Part shown: in pieces, positions 1-8,535 of the stretch
Position numbering within the stretch: position 1 is the stretch's first letter
Layout: every line of letters begins with the position of its first letter
Assembly (NCBI GenBank): GCA_902495075.1
Contig: CABUVO010000004.1
Coordinates: 1 to 64,000, forward strand
DNA length: 64,000 nucleotides
Origin: an uncultured Porphyromonadaceae bacterium
GTDB taxonomy: Bacteria; Bacteroidota; Bacteroidia; Bacteroidales; Muribaculaceae
Direction of reading: 5' to 3'
Made by a program: the position numbers and the translations under genes
The notes under the pieces: generated by a model
The model's input: only the letters and a program-made list of their open reading frames with translations
Told to the model about the DNA's origin: nothing
The model's database searches: none

Positions 1-633
1 CCTGATGCGCCTGAAAAAGAGGGGCACACATTTGCAGGATGGCAGAATATCCCCGAGACAATGCCGGCTCACGACATTGAGATTCTCGGAAGCTACACTG
101 TCAACTCCTACAAACTAACCTACCTCTTGGACGGAGAGACATACAAGGTGACTGAGATTGAGTTTGGATCCCCGATCGTTGCGGAGGTAGCTCCTGAAAA
201 AGAAGGATACACTTTTTCGGGATGGGATGGTCTTCCAGAGACTATGCCGGCTCGTGACGTTACTGTCACAGGGTCTTTCTCAATCAATTCATACAAACTT
301 TCCGTATATCTTGACAATGAAATATATCTGGAAAACATTTTGGAATACGGTTCTGAAATAAATATTCCAGAACCAGAACTGCCGACTGGTAGAAAATTCA
401 ATGGCTGGAATACGGAGATACCCGCAACAATGCCGGCACATGATCTGGAAATATTCGGCACCACCACCGACACCAGCAGTTTACCAGACATATTCCCCGA
501 CGGGAATGAAATGGTTACAATATATGACATAAAAGGACATTTAATATTTTCCAATATCCCTGCCGAAGAAGCAATAAATAGATTGAGAACCGGCATATAC
601 ATAATAAATGGCAAAAAAGTATTTTTTAAATAA
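1..633 (+). CDS. 3' end of secreted InlB B-repeat protein with C-terminal sorting domain
   Basis: The frame is open from base 1, so the gene starts before the window. Three copies of a roughly 65-70 residue repeat of the InlB B-repeat/Listeria-Bacteroides type (Flg_new) are visible, each ending in a 'GW...P.TMPAHD' or 'TMPARD' motif followed by 'INSYKL' or 'VNSYKL'. The last about 40 residues ('MVTIYDIKGHLIF...GIYIINGKKVFFK') resemble the Por/T9SS type A sorting domains found on several other proteins in this window. The protein is therefore probably exported and cell-surface attached, with the repeats forming a stalk. No catalytic domain lies in the visible part, so the real function is unknown. 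A hairpin terminator follows the stop codon. Confidence 0.85.
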   Translation, partial: PDAPEKEGHTFAGWQNIPETMPAHDIEILGSYTVNSYKLTYLLDGETYKVTEIEFGSPIVAEVAPEKEGYTFSGWDGLPETMPARDVTVTGSFSINSYKLSVYLDNEIYLENILEYGSEINIPEPELPTGRKFNGWNTEIPATMPAHDLEIFGTTTDTSSLPDIFPDGNEMVTIYDIKGHLIFSNIPAEEAINRLRTGIYIINGKKVFFK

Positions 634-681
634 TTCAAGGTATTGTTATAAGATAAAACTTTCGATACATTAGAATGTAGA

Positions 682-713
682 GACTGATTCCATTTACTGG
701 AGTCAGTCCTTTT
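682..713 (+). terminator. Rho-independent terminator after the InlB-repeat gene
   Basis: An 11-bp stem (682-692 pairs with 698-708, one G-U pair) with a 5-nt loop is followed by CTTTTC, about 50 nt after the stop codon at 633. Confidence 0.75.
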
Positions 714-734
714 CATTTATTAGCTTTAGGGAAA

Positions 735-1001
735 TTACATTTCGAATTCGCGCTTGAGCCATTGAGTCAGGATGGGGTCGGGTATCGTGACGCGGCGTTT
801 CTCGACTTCAATAAGCTCTTTGTTGACTAATGCCCGTTTTATAGTGCTGACATTCGCTGAAGAGCCGAGTTGATATTTCAGCAAAATCTCCTGAGAAGTA
901 AATTCATCTTGCACGCCGTCGGTAATTGCCCGCAGGAAATTAGTAACAACTTTGTTAGTAACAATGTTGTTACTAACAAAGTTGTTACTAATTTTAAGTC
1001 A
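735..1001 (-). pseudogene. C-terminal remnant of an ATPase_2-family gene
   Basis: On the minus strand a frame without a start codon is open from 998 down to the TAA at 735-737. Its last about 65 codons read like the C-terminus of the intact ATPase at 23366-24490: 'LRAITDG', 'EILLKYQLGSSANVSTIKRA' and 'LTQWLKREFEM' match that protein's 'LKAIANEG', 'DFINKYNLRATSSVKASLKK' and 'MNEWINSQVF' in order and spacing. The Walker A region and the rest of the ATPase domain (about 900 bp) are missing. The coding part abuts a long palindrome (937-994), just as the intact gene does at its 5' end, so an internal deletion joining the 5' palindrome to the last codons is the likeliest history. Confidence 0.65.
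937..994. repeat. Near-perfect 58-nt palindrome at the ATPase remnant
   Basis: Arms 937-964 and 967-994 are exact reverse complements (28 bp) around a 2-nt centre (TG). Each arm itself contains TTAGTAACAA (or its complement TTGTTACTAA) twice, so the unit is repeated directly within an arm and inverted between arms. It marks the 5' edge of the ATPase remnant. Confidence 0.9.
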
Positions 1002-1414
1002 AGGATATCAAATACTTACAGGCGTAATATATTAACATATCTCAACAATCGGAATCAACATTATTTTCAGACGCGAAAGCGCAAAAGCGCAAAATTTGTG
1101 AAGCTTCCCTGAAAAACTTGTAGCGAATGGGGCATCAAATCGTAGCAGCTTGTGGGTGCCGGGCTCCGGCTTGTTTGCAACTGCAGCTACGACATGTCGC
1201 TCATATTAGAGGCGCACCAATTATTACTTCTTACCTCATACTTTTTACCTTTTACTTATTACTTTTTACCTCATCGGGGATTTATCGGAGGGGATTTGGA
1301 ATATCAAACTGAAAACCCATATAATGGATATCTGTAGATGCAGGGTAAAAGGCTTTGCAATCTGTCAATTTTATTGGATATGGCTTTACTTTCTATCAAT
1401 TTCTATGGTTTACC
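1002..1414. other. Gene-poor spacer with partial dispersed repeat
   Basis: No convincing coding frame is present. Bases 1141-1318 match the right half of the MITE-like element at 29596-29900: both share CAACTGCAGCTACG or CAACAGCAGCTACG, then ATTAGAGGCG and CCAATT, a T-rich tract, TTATCGG or TAAATCGG, and end in ATCAAACTGAAAACCC or ATGAAACTGAACACCC. The left terminal repeat is not recognisable, so this is a truncated or diverged copy. Its T-rich part (about 1225-1272) falls into 7-nt steps of the form ACTTTTT/ACCTCAT. Confidence 0.6.
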
Positions 1415-1445
1415 TTTGCTGCTGTCAACTTTATAGCTAACTTTG
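1415..1445 (+). promoter_or_regulatory. Bacteroidetes-type promoter of the C10 protease gene
   Basis: TTTG at 1415-1418 and TAACTTTG at 1438-1445 are separated by 19 nt, the consensus for the primary Bacteroidetes sigma factor. The predicted transcript has an approximately 85-nt leader that contains an 8-bp hairpin at 1467-1484 (TATAGCGA, 2-nt loop, TCGCTATA). Confidence 0.7.
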
Positions 1446-1537
1446 CGAACATCCCCGCCTACTCGCTATAGCGATTTCGCTATAATCGCCACTATATACC
1501 GTTATAAATTTCACAAACCATAATCTCTTTGAATATA

Positions 1538-4500
1538 ATGAGAAATTTTTTCTACCTGACACTAACGTTGATGCTGACGACTCTTACCCTCAGTGCCGAA
1601 CGTATCAGCCCGGAAACGGCTATTTCTATTGCCAATGCGGAATCAGCAAGGCAGTCGCGGGCTAAACCGAGTGTATTGAAGAAGGCGGGGATTCGCTTCT
1701 CTAAGGTCGCGGTCACTGCCGATGCTTACTATGTGGTGACTACCGACACAGAGAAAGGATTCGCCATCGTGGCATCTGACGACGCACTCCCCGACCCCAT
1801 TGCGGCTTATTCCACAGACCGAAGTTTTCCTGCCGATGCGAAAAACCTGCCGCCCCAGCTGAAAGCTTGGCTGCACGATTATTCTGCCATAGTCAAGGCG
1901 GCTGCCGAAGGCAAGCTGCGACTGGAGGCTTCGGGATCTTCGCTTAAAGGCGAAGCTGTGGCTCCACTAATGAAAACAAAATGGAACCAGGACATGCCCT
2001 TCAACGACCTTGCTCCCGAGTTCGGTTCTGACCACGCGCCTTCAGGCTGCGTGGCAACCGCCGTGACGCAGGTCATGAAACATTTCAATTTCCCGAAACG
2101 CGGCAAGGGCTCTGTCGATGCATATCCTTATTATGATTCACAAAAACTTGACCTCTCCGGTCATGTCTACGACTGGGACAATATGCTCGACGTATATGAA
2201 TGCGACTGGGATTACAACACACAGACGTATGTGCCGTCGAATTTCAACGAGACGCAGGGCGCGGCTGTTGCCACTCTCATGCGTGATTTCGGATATGCCG
2301 TAAAAATGAGCTATGGAAGGGAAAGTTCAGGAGCTCAATCCTCTTATATTCTTCCGGTTCTGGTCAGACATTTCTCCTATTCTCCCGATGCGCGTTTCAG
2401 CTACAGATCGCAACAGTCCGCAGAAGAATGGAACGGCGAGATACGCAAGTCGCTTCTCTCCGGCTCACCGGTAATCTATTCCGGTACTGACGGCAAGTAC
2501 GGTCATGAGTTTGTATGCGACGGCATTGACGAGAACGGACTTCTCCATATCAACTGGGGATGGGGAGGCATGAGCGACGGATATTTCGACATGAATATCC
2601 TCTCTCCCGACAACCTCGGAATCGGTGCCGGCAACGGTGCGTATTATAAGGAGCAGGACGCCCTCCTTTTCCTGAAACCGGGAAATGAAGATGCCGACAA
2701 CACCTCCTACAAAGCACCTCTCACGCTTAGCAACATCGCCTGCGGATGGAGAGAGGAAGACGGCAAGCTGAGCTCACGATCTTCTGTCATAATGACAGCG
2801 CGTCTCGACAATTCATCAGGGTCTGAAATATCTTCCGGAGATCTGAAATGCTTCCTTTCTTTATATGACATGAATGATAATCTTGTCTATCAGAACCGAG
2901 AACAGGGAAGACACAACATAAGCCTTGGGATATCATATTACTATCCCTCACAATCTTTCTATTTCGACGGCAACATAGAATCAGCCGATATTCCTGATGG
3001 AGAATATAAGGTCATACCTCAGTATGCATATGTCAACAGAAATTCGGACACATTGGAGGAGACACGCGATTTCGCCAAAGACCGTGAGTACGTCAAGCTC
3101 ACAGTGAAAAACGGAGATTTCTACCTTGACAAACCGCGACCTGCCGGAGATCCCACCATAGCCATAACAGGTGCCACCTCCAATCTCCTGATTGCCGGCA
3201 CATACAAAGACTTCCCCGTCACAGTCAATGTGACGAGCATCATTGATGATTACCAGCCTTCAGCAGAATTCTCCTACTGTCTGGTCCATGAAGATGATGA
3301 CGCAGACAACATACCCGACGGAGACTCCAACATCTGGCGCTATGGTTCGACAACTATATACCCCGGCACCACCATCGGAACCATTATCAATGTGTACGGT
3401 TCCGAGCTCCAGAAGGCAGGCAGATACCGCATGTATTTCAGACAAGGCGAAACCGACATCACGCCTCAGGAAGCAGTTTGGTTGAATGCGATCCCGAATC
3501 CTACCGAAGGGTTCATACTTCAAGAGCCACTCGGGAACATCGAACTGCCCCTATCCGATTACACTTACCTCTCTGCCAACATACTCCCCTATATCCCTGC
3601 CACCAATTACGAAGGTGCAATCCAGTTGTGGGCATATCCTGAAAACGGGACACCGGAAGATGCGTTCCTGCTTTTCGAAGCCAACGTATCGTTAAAATCC
3701 GACAAATACGGCTGGATCGGAGGATCTGCTGAAACAATGATGGAGAAACCATTGGGCAAGTATGTGGTGTTTATAAAATACGCATCCGGCAACGAATATA
3801 AGGTCGTGCCGGGAGCTACCAACCGCGGCATACTCGATTTTTCCGACACAGGCATTGAATCCGGACTGCTGGTGCTCACCAAGGAGGCGAAGATCGGTGA
3901 CAAGGATGTTGCCAACCCTGGAGATGTTCTCGATATAGAATACCATCTCACCTGTCGGGAAGATATAAACCTCAGCAATCCTACAATCAGCCTGCTATGC
4001 AAAGATCCCGAGCATCCCGAAATCTACAACACATGGCTCGGTAACACGGAAGATTTCACAATTTCCTCCACCCAAATAGCCAAGGGTGAGGAATTTACAA
4101 TCAAGGGCAAGCTTACTGTCAGTGAATATGTTGACTGCGGAGGGGGAAAGACCTATCTTGTCTTGCCGACAATTTACGATAACAAAGACGGCAATAACAT
4201 ATATTACACAGAACTGCGGTCGTATCCTTATGGTGAATCGGTGAAACTGCGAGTCGAGCCGCTTCCTGCCGAACACGTAGACATAACGGTCAATTCTTTC
4301 GAGACAACTGACAAATTTCTACCGGGCGACGAAACCGCATATATCTCCTTCAAGGTAGAAATGACCAATAAGGCTGAGTCTCCACTCACCCACACGCGCT
4401 TCAATTTCTACCCGGTACATGTGCTGTCGACGGAAGCCGAAAATCCTGACTTCGAAAATATGCCTCACGGCTACTGCATCCCTACCAATTTCCCCGCCGG

Positions 4501-5620
4501 AGAAACCATCAGCACTTATATAACCATGAAGGGCGACATGTTCCCTTCTTATGGAGTATACAGGATATATGTAACCTATGAGGATATGGGCGAGCAGATC
4601 ATGCTCACAGGCTTCGACCCCATATATGTGAATATAGCTAACAGCAACTATGATGTAATCATCGAAAGCGCAACGGATGAATACGAGAAATATCTTGAGC
4701 CGGAAGTAAACTTCAACATCAACCTTTCGCTCAGTTGCGCTTCCGGATATTTCGGACCGCTCGAATTATGGGCGCATCCTTATTTTGGTGGACAAGAAAT
4801 AAAAGCTCTTGAATGGAATATATCCGTACCCTCCGGTTCTCCTGAAAATCTTCAGCTCGAAGCTCCTTCCGATGCATTCCTCAACCTTCCTCTCGGCGTT
4901 TTCGAATGCTATTTCAAGGTGAGGAGAGACGGCAAGATGGTGAAGGCTGCAGGTGAGAACAACAAGCTTATCTATAACATTGCAGGTATCAAACAGGGCT
5001 CTCCCGTGCTGATGCTCACAGATAAGGCAACTCTGTCATCCGGCACAACGATGCCTCAGGGGAAAGAATTCGAGATATCTCTTAAAGCGTATTCATACGG
5101 TCAGATATCCCTCGACTATTCATTCTCAAGAATCGTACTCGTCGACGAGGAAACCGACGAAGCCATCAACGCAGAGGTTGGTCCGCTTCAGGGTCCGGAG
5201 CAGATAAATCAAGGCAGCTTTGTCACCCTCAAGGCAAAAGCTAAACTTCCCGTTGACGCGTCAGCGGTAGGGAAGATGGTAAAAATTCTCCCCGTGCTCT
5301 CCATGACCAACTACAACTTCTGCAGTCTGCGCACGTATCCCTATTCCGAATCACTGCGCGTGTTACAAACCGACGGTAGCGATGTGTCTGAGCTCCCCTC
5401 CGATGAAAGCACCATAAAACTTGTCGGAAATATTCTGACGGTTGTCAATGCGGATTACGACAGCCTTCTCAGAATATTCTCCACCAACGGTGCGCTTTGC
5501 CGGGAGCACAGAATCACCGCGGAACGTATGGAATTCGATCTCAGCTCACTTCCGAAAGGAGTCTACATCATAAGTAGCATGATCAATGGGAAGGCACAGG
5601 CTTTGAAATTTACCAGATAA
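1538..5620 (+). CDS. Secreted C10 (streptopain-like) cysteine protease, 1360 aa
   Basis: A signal peptide (residues 1-20) precedes a Spi/SpeB-type propeptide (about 22-125, 'ISPETAISIANAES') and a C10 peptidase domain. The catalytic Cys is C171 in 'APSGCVATAVTQVMKHF' and the catalytic His is H323 in 'YGHEFVCDGID', followed by the family motif 'HINWGWGG'. About 1000 residues of beta-rich repeats follow, then a C-terminal sorting-like domain ('LRIFSTNGALC...KGVYIISSMINGKA'). Streptopain and interpain A are far shorter (about 400 aa), so the long C-terminal region is a Bacteroidales-type extension. The ATG at 1538 was chosen over an upstream TTG at 1529 because it begins the signal peptide. The gene has its own promoter and terminator. 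Its likely role is degradation of extracellular proteins. Confidence 0.9.
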   Translation: MRNFFYLTLTLMLTTLTLSAERISPETAISIANAESARQSRAKPSVLKKAGIRFSKVAVTADAYYVVTTDTEKGFAIVASDDALPDPIAAYSTDRSFPADAKNLPPQLKAWLHDYSAIVKAAAEGKLRLEASGSSLKGEAVAPLMKTKWNQDMPFNDLAPEFGSDHAPSGCVATAVTQVMKHFNFPKRGKGSVDAYPYYDSQKLDLSGHVYDWDNMLDVYECDWDYNTQTYVPSNFNETQGAAVATLMRDFGYAVKMSYGRESSGAQSSYILPVLVRHFSYSPDARFSYRSQQSAEEWNGEIRKSLLSGSPVIYSGTDGKYGHEFVCDGIDENGLLHINWGWGGMSDGYFDMNILSPDNLGIGAGNGAYYKEQDALLFLKPGNEDADNTSYKAPLTLSNIACGWREEDGKLSSRSSVIMTARLDNSSGSEISSGDLKCFLSLYDMNDNLVYQNREQGRHNISLGISYYYPSQSFYFDGNIESADIPDGEYKVIPQYAYVNRNSDTLEETRDFAKDREYVKLTVKNGDFYLDKPRPAGDPTIAITGATSNLLIAGTYKDFPVTVNVTSIIDDYQPSAEFSYCLVHEDDDADNIPDGDSNIWRYGSTTIYPGTTIGTIINVYGSELQKAGRYRMYFRQGETDITPQEAVWLNAIPNPTEGFILQEPLGNIELPLSDYTYLSANILPYIPATNYEGAIQLWAYPENGTPEDAFLLFEANVSLKSDKYGWIGGSAETMMEKPLGKYVVFIKYASGNEYKVVPGATNRGILDFSDTGIESGLLVLTKEAKIGDKDVANPGDVLDIEYHLTCREDINLSNPTISLLCKDPEHPEIYNTWLGNTEDFTISSTQIAKGEEFTIKGKLTVSEYVDCGGGKTYLVLPTIYDNKDGNNIYYTELRSYPYGESVKLRVEPLPAEHVDITVNSFETTDKFLPGDETAYISFKVEMTNKAESPLTHTRFNFYPVHVLSTEAENPDFENMPHGYCIPTNFPAGETISTYITMKGDMFPSYGVYRIYVTYEDMGEQIMLTGFDPIYVNIANSNYDVIIESATDEYEKYLEPEVNFNINLSLSCASGYFGPLELWAHPYFGGQEIKALEWNISVPSGSPENLQLEAPSDAFLNLPLGVFECYFKVRRDGKMVKAAGENNKLIYNIAGIKQGSPVLMLTDKATLSSGTTMPQGKEFEISLKAYSYGQISLDYSFSRIVLVDEETDEAINAEVGPLQGPEQINQGSFVTLKAKAKLPVDASAVGKMVKILPVLSMTNYNFCSLRTYPYSESLRVLQTDGSDVSELPSDESTIKLVGNILTVVNADYDSLLRIFSTNGALCREHRITAERMEFDLSSLPKGVYIISSMINGKAQALKFTR

Positions 5621-5665
5621 TCAATTTTGTCTTCTTGAAATAACGATCCACCATTTTTATAACAC

Positions 5666-5701
5666 TGAGGGAGTTTGGACAATGTCCGGCTCCCTCATTT
5701 G
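5666..5701 (+). terminator. Terminator after the C10 protease gene
   Basis: The outer stem TGAGGGAG (5666-5673) pairs with CTCCCTCA (5690-5697), with an inner GGAC/GTCC stem, followed by a T-rich tail. The tail is also the -33 box of the next promoter. Confidence 0.8.
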
Positions 5702-5729
5702 TATTTTATTTAAAACTTGCGTAAATTTG
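5698..5729 (+). promoter_or_regulatory. Bacteroidetes-type promoter of the GSCFA gene
   Basis: TTTG at 5698-5701, a 20-nt spacer and TAAATTTG at 5722-5729, about 30 nt before the ATG at 5759. It begins directly at the foot of the preceding terminator. Confidence 0.7.
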
Positions 5730-5758
5730 TAAATCAAACAAACTTTGGAAACTTGTCT

Positions 5759-6634
5759 ATGAAATTCAGAACAGAGTTTACGCCAGTTACCGCAGGATTC
5801 TATTTGAATCCGGAGAAACCGGTACTCCTCTTGGGATCTTGTTTTGCCGACAATATCACGCAACGCATGCGCTTTTGTCGCTGGGACGCCAAGAATCCGT
5901 TCGGCGTGCTCTTCAATCCTCTCTCCATCGCTCGTGCAGTCACGCTGTCTTTGGCAGATACTGACCCTCGTCAGGAAATTCTTGATTCAACCTTTGAAAG
6001 CGACGGCATCTGTCATTCCTGGCTTTTCGATTCGAAAAAGTCCGCGAAATCGGCAGCCGATGTAGCAGTGAATATCCTGGATTCCATCAGAGATTTCAAG
6101 CGTACAATAGAAACAGCAGAGGCACTGTTCATCACTTTCGGCACAGCCTGGTGCTACTTTCTGAATAAAAGAGAGGATTATGTGGTTGCCAACTGCCATA
6201 AGCAGTCTCAGCAACTTTTCACACGCCGCCGCATCGACATTGATGCGATCGCAGCCGTCTGGATTCCTCTCCTTGAAGAAATCCACCGCCGGTATCCGCA
6301 ACTAAAAGTTATATTTACTGTCAGCCCTGTGCGTCACCTTAAGGATGGGTTCACAGGGAACGCGCGTTCAAAAGCCACGCTTATTCTGGCAGTAGAAAAG
6401 ATTTGTGATTCCTTGGAATATTGCAGTTATTTCCCTGCCTACGAGATCGTGAACGATGATCTCCGCGACTACCGGTTTTACGCCTCTGACCTCGCCCATC
6501 CTTCAGAGATGGCAGTAGATTATATCTGGGATATCTTCAAGGCTACTTATGTGGATAACCGGGGAAACCTTTTGCTCAAAGAGGGAGAAAAAGCCACGAG
6601 GCTAAGCCAACACAGGAATATAATTAATGTGTAA
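5759..6634 (+). CDS. GSCFA domain protein, 291 aa
   Basis: The N-terminus carries the family signature 'LLLGSCFADNI' (about residues 22-32), the motif that gives GSCFA proteins (Pfam PF08885) their name. The family is related to SGNH/GDSL hydrolases; the visible Ser in GSCF and the late 'DLAHPSE' (Asp and His spaced as in SGNH block V) fit that fold. No signal peptide or membrane segment is visible, so it is probably cytoplasmic. The true substrate is not known. The ATG at 5759 was chosen because the longer frame (TTG at 5717) would run through the -7 promoter element. The gene stands alone. Confidence 0.85.
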   Translation: MKFRTEFTPVTAGFYLNPEKPVLLLGSCFADNITQRMRFCRWDAKNPFGVLFNPLSIARAVTLSLADTDPRQEILDSTFESDGICHSWLFDSKKSAKSAADVAVNILDSIRDFKRTIETAEALFITFGTAWCYFLNKREDYVVANCHKQSQQLFTRRRIDIDAIAAVWIPLLEEIHRRYPQLKVIFTVSPVRHLKDGFTGNARSKATLILAVEKICDSLEYCSYFPAYEIVNDDLRDYRFYASDLAHPSEMAVDYIWDIFKATYVDNRGNLLLKEGEKATRLSQHRNIINV

Positions 6635-6675
6635 TGTGCAATTAGTAATGTTTAATTAATAGACAACAACACAAT

Positions 6676-7542
6676 ATGAAGAAGTTAATACTTTCGCTTT
6701 TAGGGGTCATGGCATTCTTTACATGCAACGCAGAAAACAAAGAGATCAAAAAATATGAGTTTGCGTACGGCGACACTGTCCGCACATACGCAATGTATCT
6801 GCCTAAAAACCTGAAAGCGGATGCACCGTTGGTAGTCTACACTCATGGGTATGGGTCGAAGACACGTTGGCGCACGGGACTCAACGCTACTGCCGAGCGC
6901 GAAGGATTCGCGGTATGCTACCCTGACGGTGCTCCCGATTCGCGTGGTAAAGATGGCTGGAAAGTGGGATATCCTCCTCAGGAATCCATGAAAATTGATG
7001 AGGCTGATTTTTTTGCCAAACTTAAAGAGGAGGTATGCTCCCGTTTTAATCTCAGTCGTGAAAATTCTTTTATGACAGGGATGTCAAACGGTGGAGACCT
7101 TTGTTACCAGCTGGCGTTCACAGCTCCGGGGCTTTTCCGTGCATATGCCTCAGTGGCAGGATTGCTTTTTGAATGCACTTATCTGAACAATCCGCTGCCT
7201 CAACCCGTTCCATTTATTGAGATTCACGGAGACGCCGACAAGACCTCGATGTGGGAAGGCGATCATGAAAACACCGGCGGGTGGGGAGCCTATATCCCTG
7301 TGCCTTTGGCAGTCAGCACGATGGCTACCGCAAACCGCTGCTGTTCAATGCGCACCGAGACATTCCCTACGCTCGCCGATTCCACGCGGATGGTGACGCG
7401 CACAATCTACTACGATTCTCCTTCGGGATATGATGTAGAGGTATATAAGGTTGAGGGCGCGCCTCATTCATGGCATGTGAAAGACGTTGAGACCCACGAA
7501 GTGGTGTGGCGCTTCTTCTCAAGGTATTTGCATACTAAATGA
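6676..7542 (+). CDS. Secreted PHB-depolymerase/feruloyl-esterase family hydrolase
   Basis: A signal peptide ('MKKLILSLLGVMAFFTCNAE') is followed by an alpha/beta-hydrolase domain of the LpqC/CE1 esterase type. The nucleophile is Ser137 in 'GMSNGGDL'; an oxyanion-type 'YTHGYG' lies at about 55-60, the probable acid is the Asp in 'HGDADKTSMW' and the base is the His in 'GAPHSWHV' near the C-terminus. Members of this family cleave ester bonds such as feruloyl or acetyl groups on plant polysaccharides, or short polyesters; which one applies here cannot be read from the sequence. The length (288 aa) is normal for a single-domain member. It is 41 nt downstream of the GSCFA gene, in the same direction. 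Confidence 0.85.
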   Translation: MKKLILSLLGVMAFFTCNAENKEIKKYEFAYGDTVRTYAMYLPKNLKADAPLVVYTHGYGSKTRWRTGLNATAEREGFAVCYPDGAPDSRGKDGWKVGYPPQESMKIDEADFFAKLKEEVCSRFNLSRENSFMTGMSNGGDLCYQLAFTAPGLFRAYASVAGLLFECTYLNNPLPQPVPFIEIHGDADKTSMWEGDHENTGGWGAYIPVPLAVSTMATANRCCSMRTETFPTLADSTRMVTRTIYYDSPSGYDVEVYKVEGAPHSWHVKDVETHEVVWRFFSRYLHTK

Positions 7543-7558
7543 GATTTTATTAATTTTG
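7527..7558 (+). promoter_or_regulatory. Promoter of the acyltransferase/ATP-grasp operon
   Basis: TTTG at 7527-7530, a 20-nt spacer and TAATTTTG at 7551-7558. The -33 box overlaps the end of the upstream esterase gene. Confidence 0.65.
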
Positions 7559-7605
7559 CAATCCAATGGATCCAGCGCCGTTGATGCCGGAATCCGACGA
7601 TAGAT

Positions 7606-8535
7606 ATGCAGCCCATTATAGATAAAATAGATCCTGCGCTCATAGAAGCCGAACTGACGCCCGATAAGCTCTTGCGCCATACCAACAAAGGCGACAATGA
7701 GATCTACGTCATAGATGCTTTCAATGCGCCGAACACTATGCGCGAGATCGGACGTCTGCGCGAGATCGCTTTCCGCGATGCGGGAGGTGGCACCGGTCTT
7801 GAATGCGACATTGATGAATTCGACACAATGCCCACACCTTGCCGCCAAATGATCGTATGGAATCCAACAGACCGAGAAATCGTTGGTGGCTACCGCTTCA
7901 TCCTCGGAGAGGACATCCGTGTTGTAGATGGCATCCCTCAGATTGCCACATCACATATGTTCAGATTCTCGGAGCGGTTTCTCACGGAGTTCCTTCCCGA
8001 GACGATTGAACTCGGACGCTCTTTCGTGGCACTCGAATATCAGACCACCAAGGCCGGTCCGAAAGCCCTATACGCCCTTGACAACCTTTGGGATGGATTG
8101 GGCGCACTGACAGTGGTCTATCCCCAGATCAAATATCTTTTCGGGAAAGTGACGATGTATCCGCAATATAACCGTGAATGCCGCGACATGATCCTCGGCT
8201 TCATGCACAAGCACTTCCCCGATCCGGATAATCTTGTCATCCCCATTGACCCTCTCCCCACAGCCGCCTACACTCATGTGGTGCAGTCTCGGTTCACAGG
8301 CGACGACTATAAAGAGGATTTCCGCATCCTCAATCATTTCATCCGGGAACACGATCTCAAGATCCCGCCTCTGGTGAACTCATACATGGCTCTCTCTCCG
8401 ACTATGAGGATGTTTGGCACTGCTATCAACCGAGAATTCGGAGATGTGGAAGAGACAGGTATCTTCTTCAAAATATCCGACATTTTCGAAGACAAGAAGA
8501 TGCGGCATATCGGCACCTATAACGAAATTCCATGA
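7606..8535 (+). CDS. OlsB/GlsB-like GNAT N-acyltransferase, 309 aa
   Basis: The protein matches the 'hemolysin'-type GNAT fold (Acetyltransf_5) used by OlsB and the Bacteroides glycine-lipid enzyme GlsB. Visible landmarks are 'RLREIAFRDAGGGTG' (about 49-63), 'DEFD', 'RQMIVWNPTDREIVGGYR' and 'IELGRSFV' (about 138-145), in the same order as in OlsB. Such enzymes transfer a 3-hydroxyacyl chain from ACP to the amino group of an amino acid (ornithine, glycine) to make lyso-aminolipids at the inner membrane. The amino acid used here is unknown. The gene overlaps the following ATP-grasp gene by 4 nt (ATGA), which suggests the two act in one pathway. Confidence 0.75.
   Translation: MQPIIDKIDPALIEAELTPDKLLRHTNKGDNEIYVIDAFNAPNTMREIGRLREIAFRDAGGGTGLECDIDEFDTMPTPCRQMIVWNPTDREIVGGYRFILGEDIRVVDGIPQIATSHMFRFSERFLTEFLPETIELGRSFVALEYQTTKAGPKALYALDNLWDGLGALTVVYPQIKYLFGKVTMYPQYNRECRDMILGFMHKHFPDPDNLVIPIDPLPTAAYTHVVQSRFTGDDYKEDFRILNHFIREHDLKIPPLVNSYMALSPTMRMFGTAINREFGDVEETGIFFKISDIFEDKKMRHIGTYNEIP

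Noticed and set aside
120..716. Long minus-strand frame over the InlB-repeat gene
   Set aside because: It is antisense to a clearly coding frame with repeat motifs, and has no recognisable domain.
870..1112. 80-codon plus-strand frame through the palindrome
   Set aside because: It starts at TTG, is mostly palindrome-derived Asn/Val codons and has no domain; the opposite strand matches an ATPase C-terminus.
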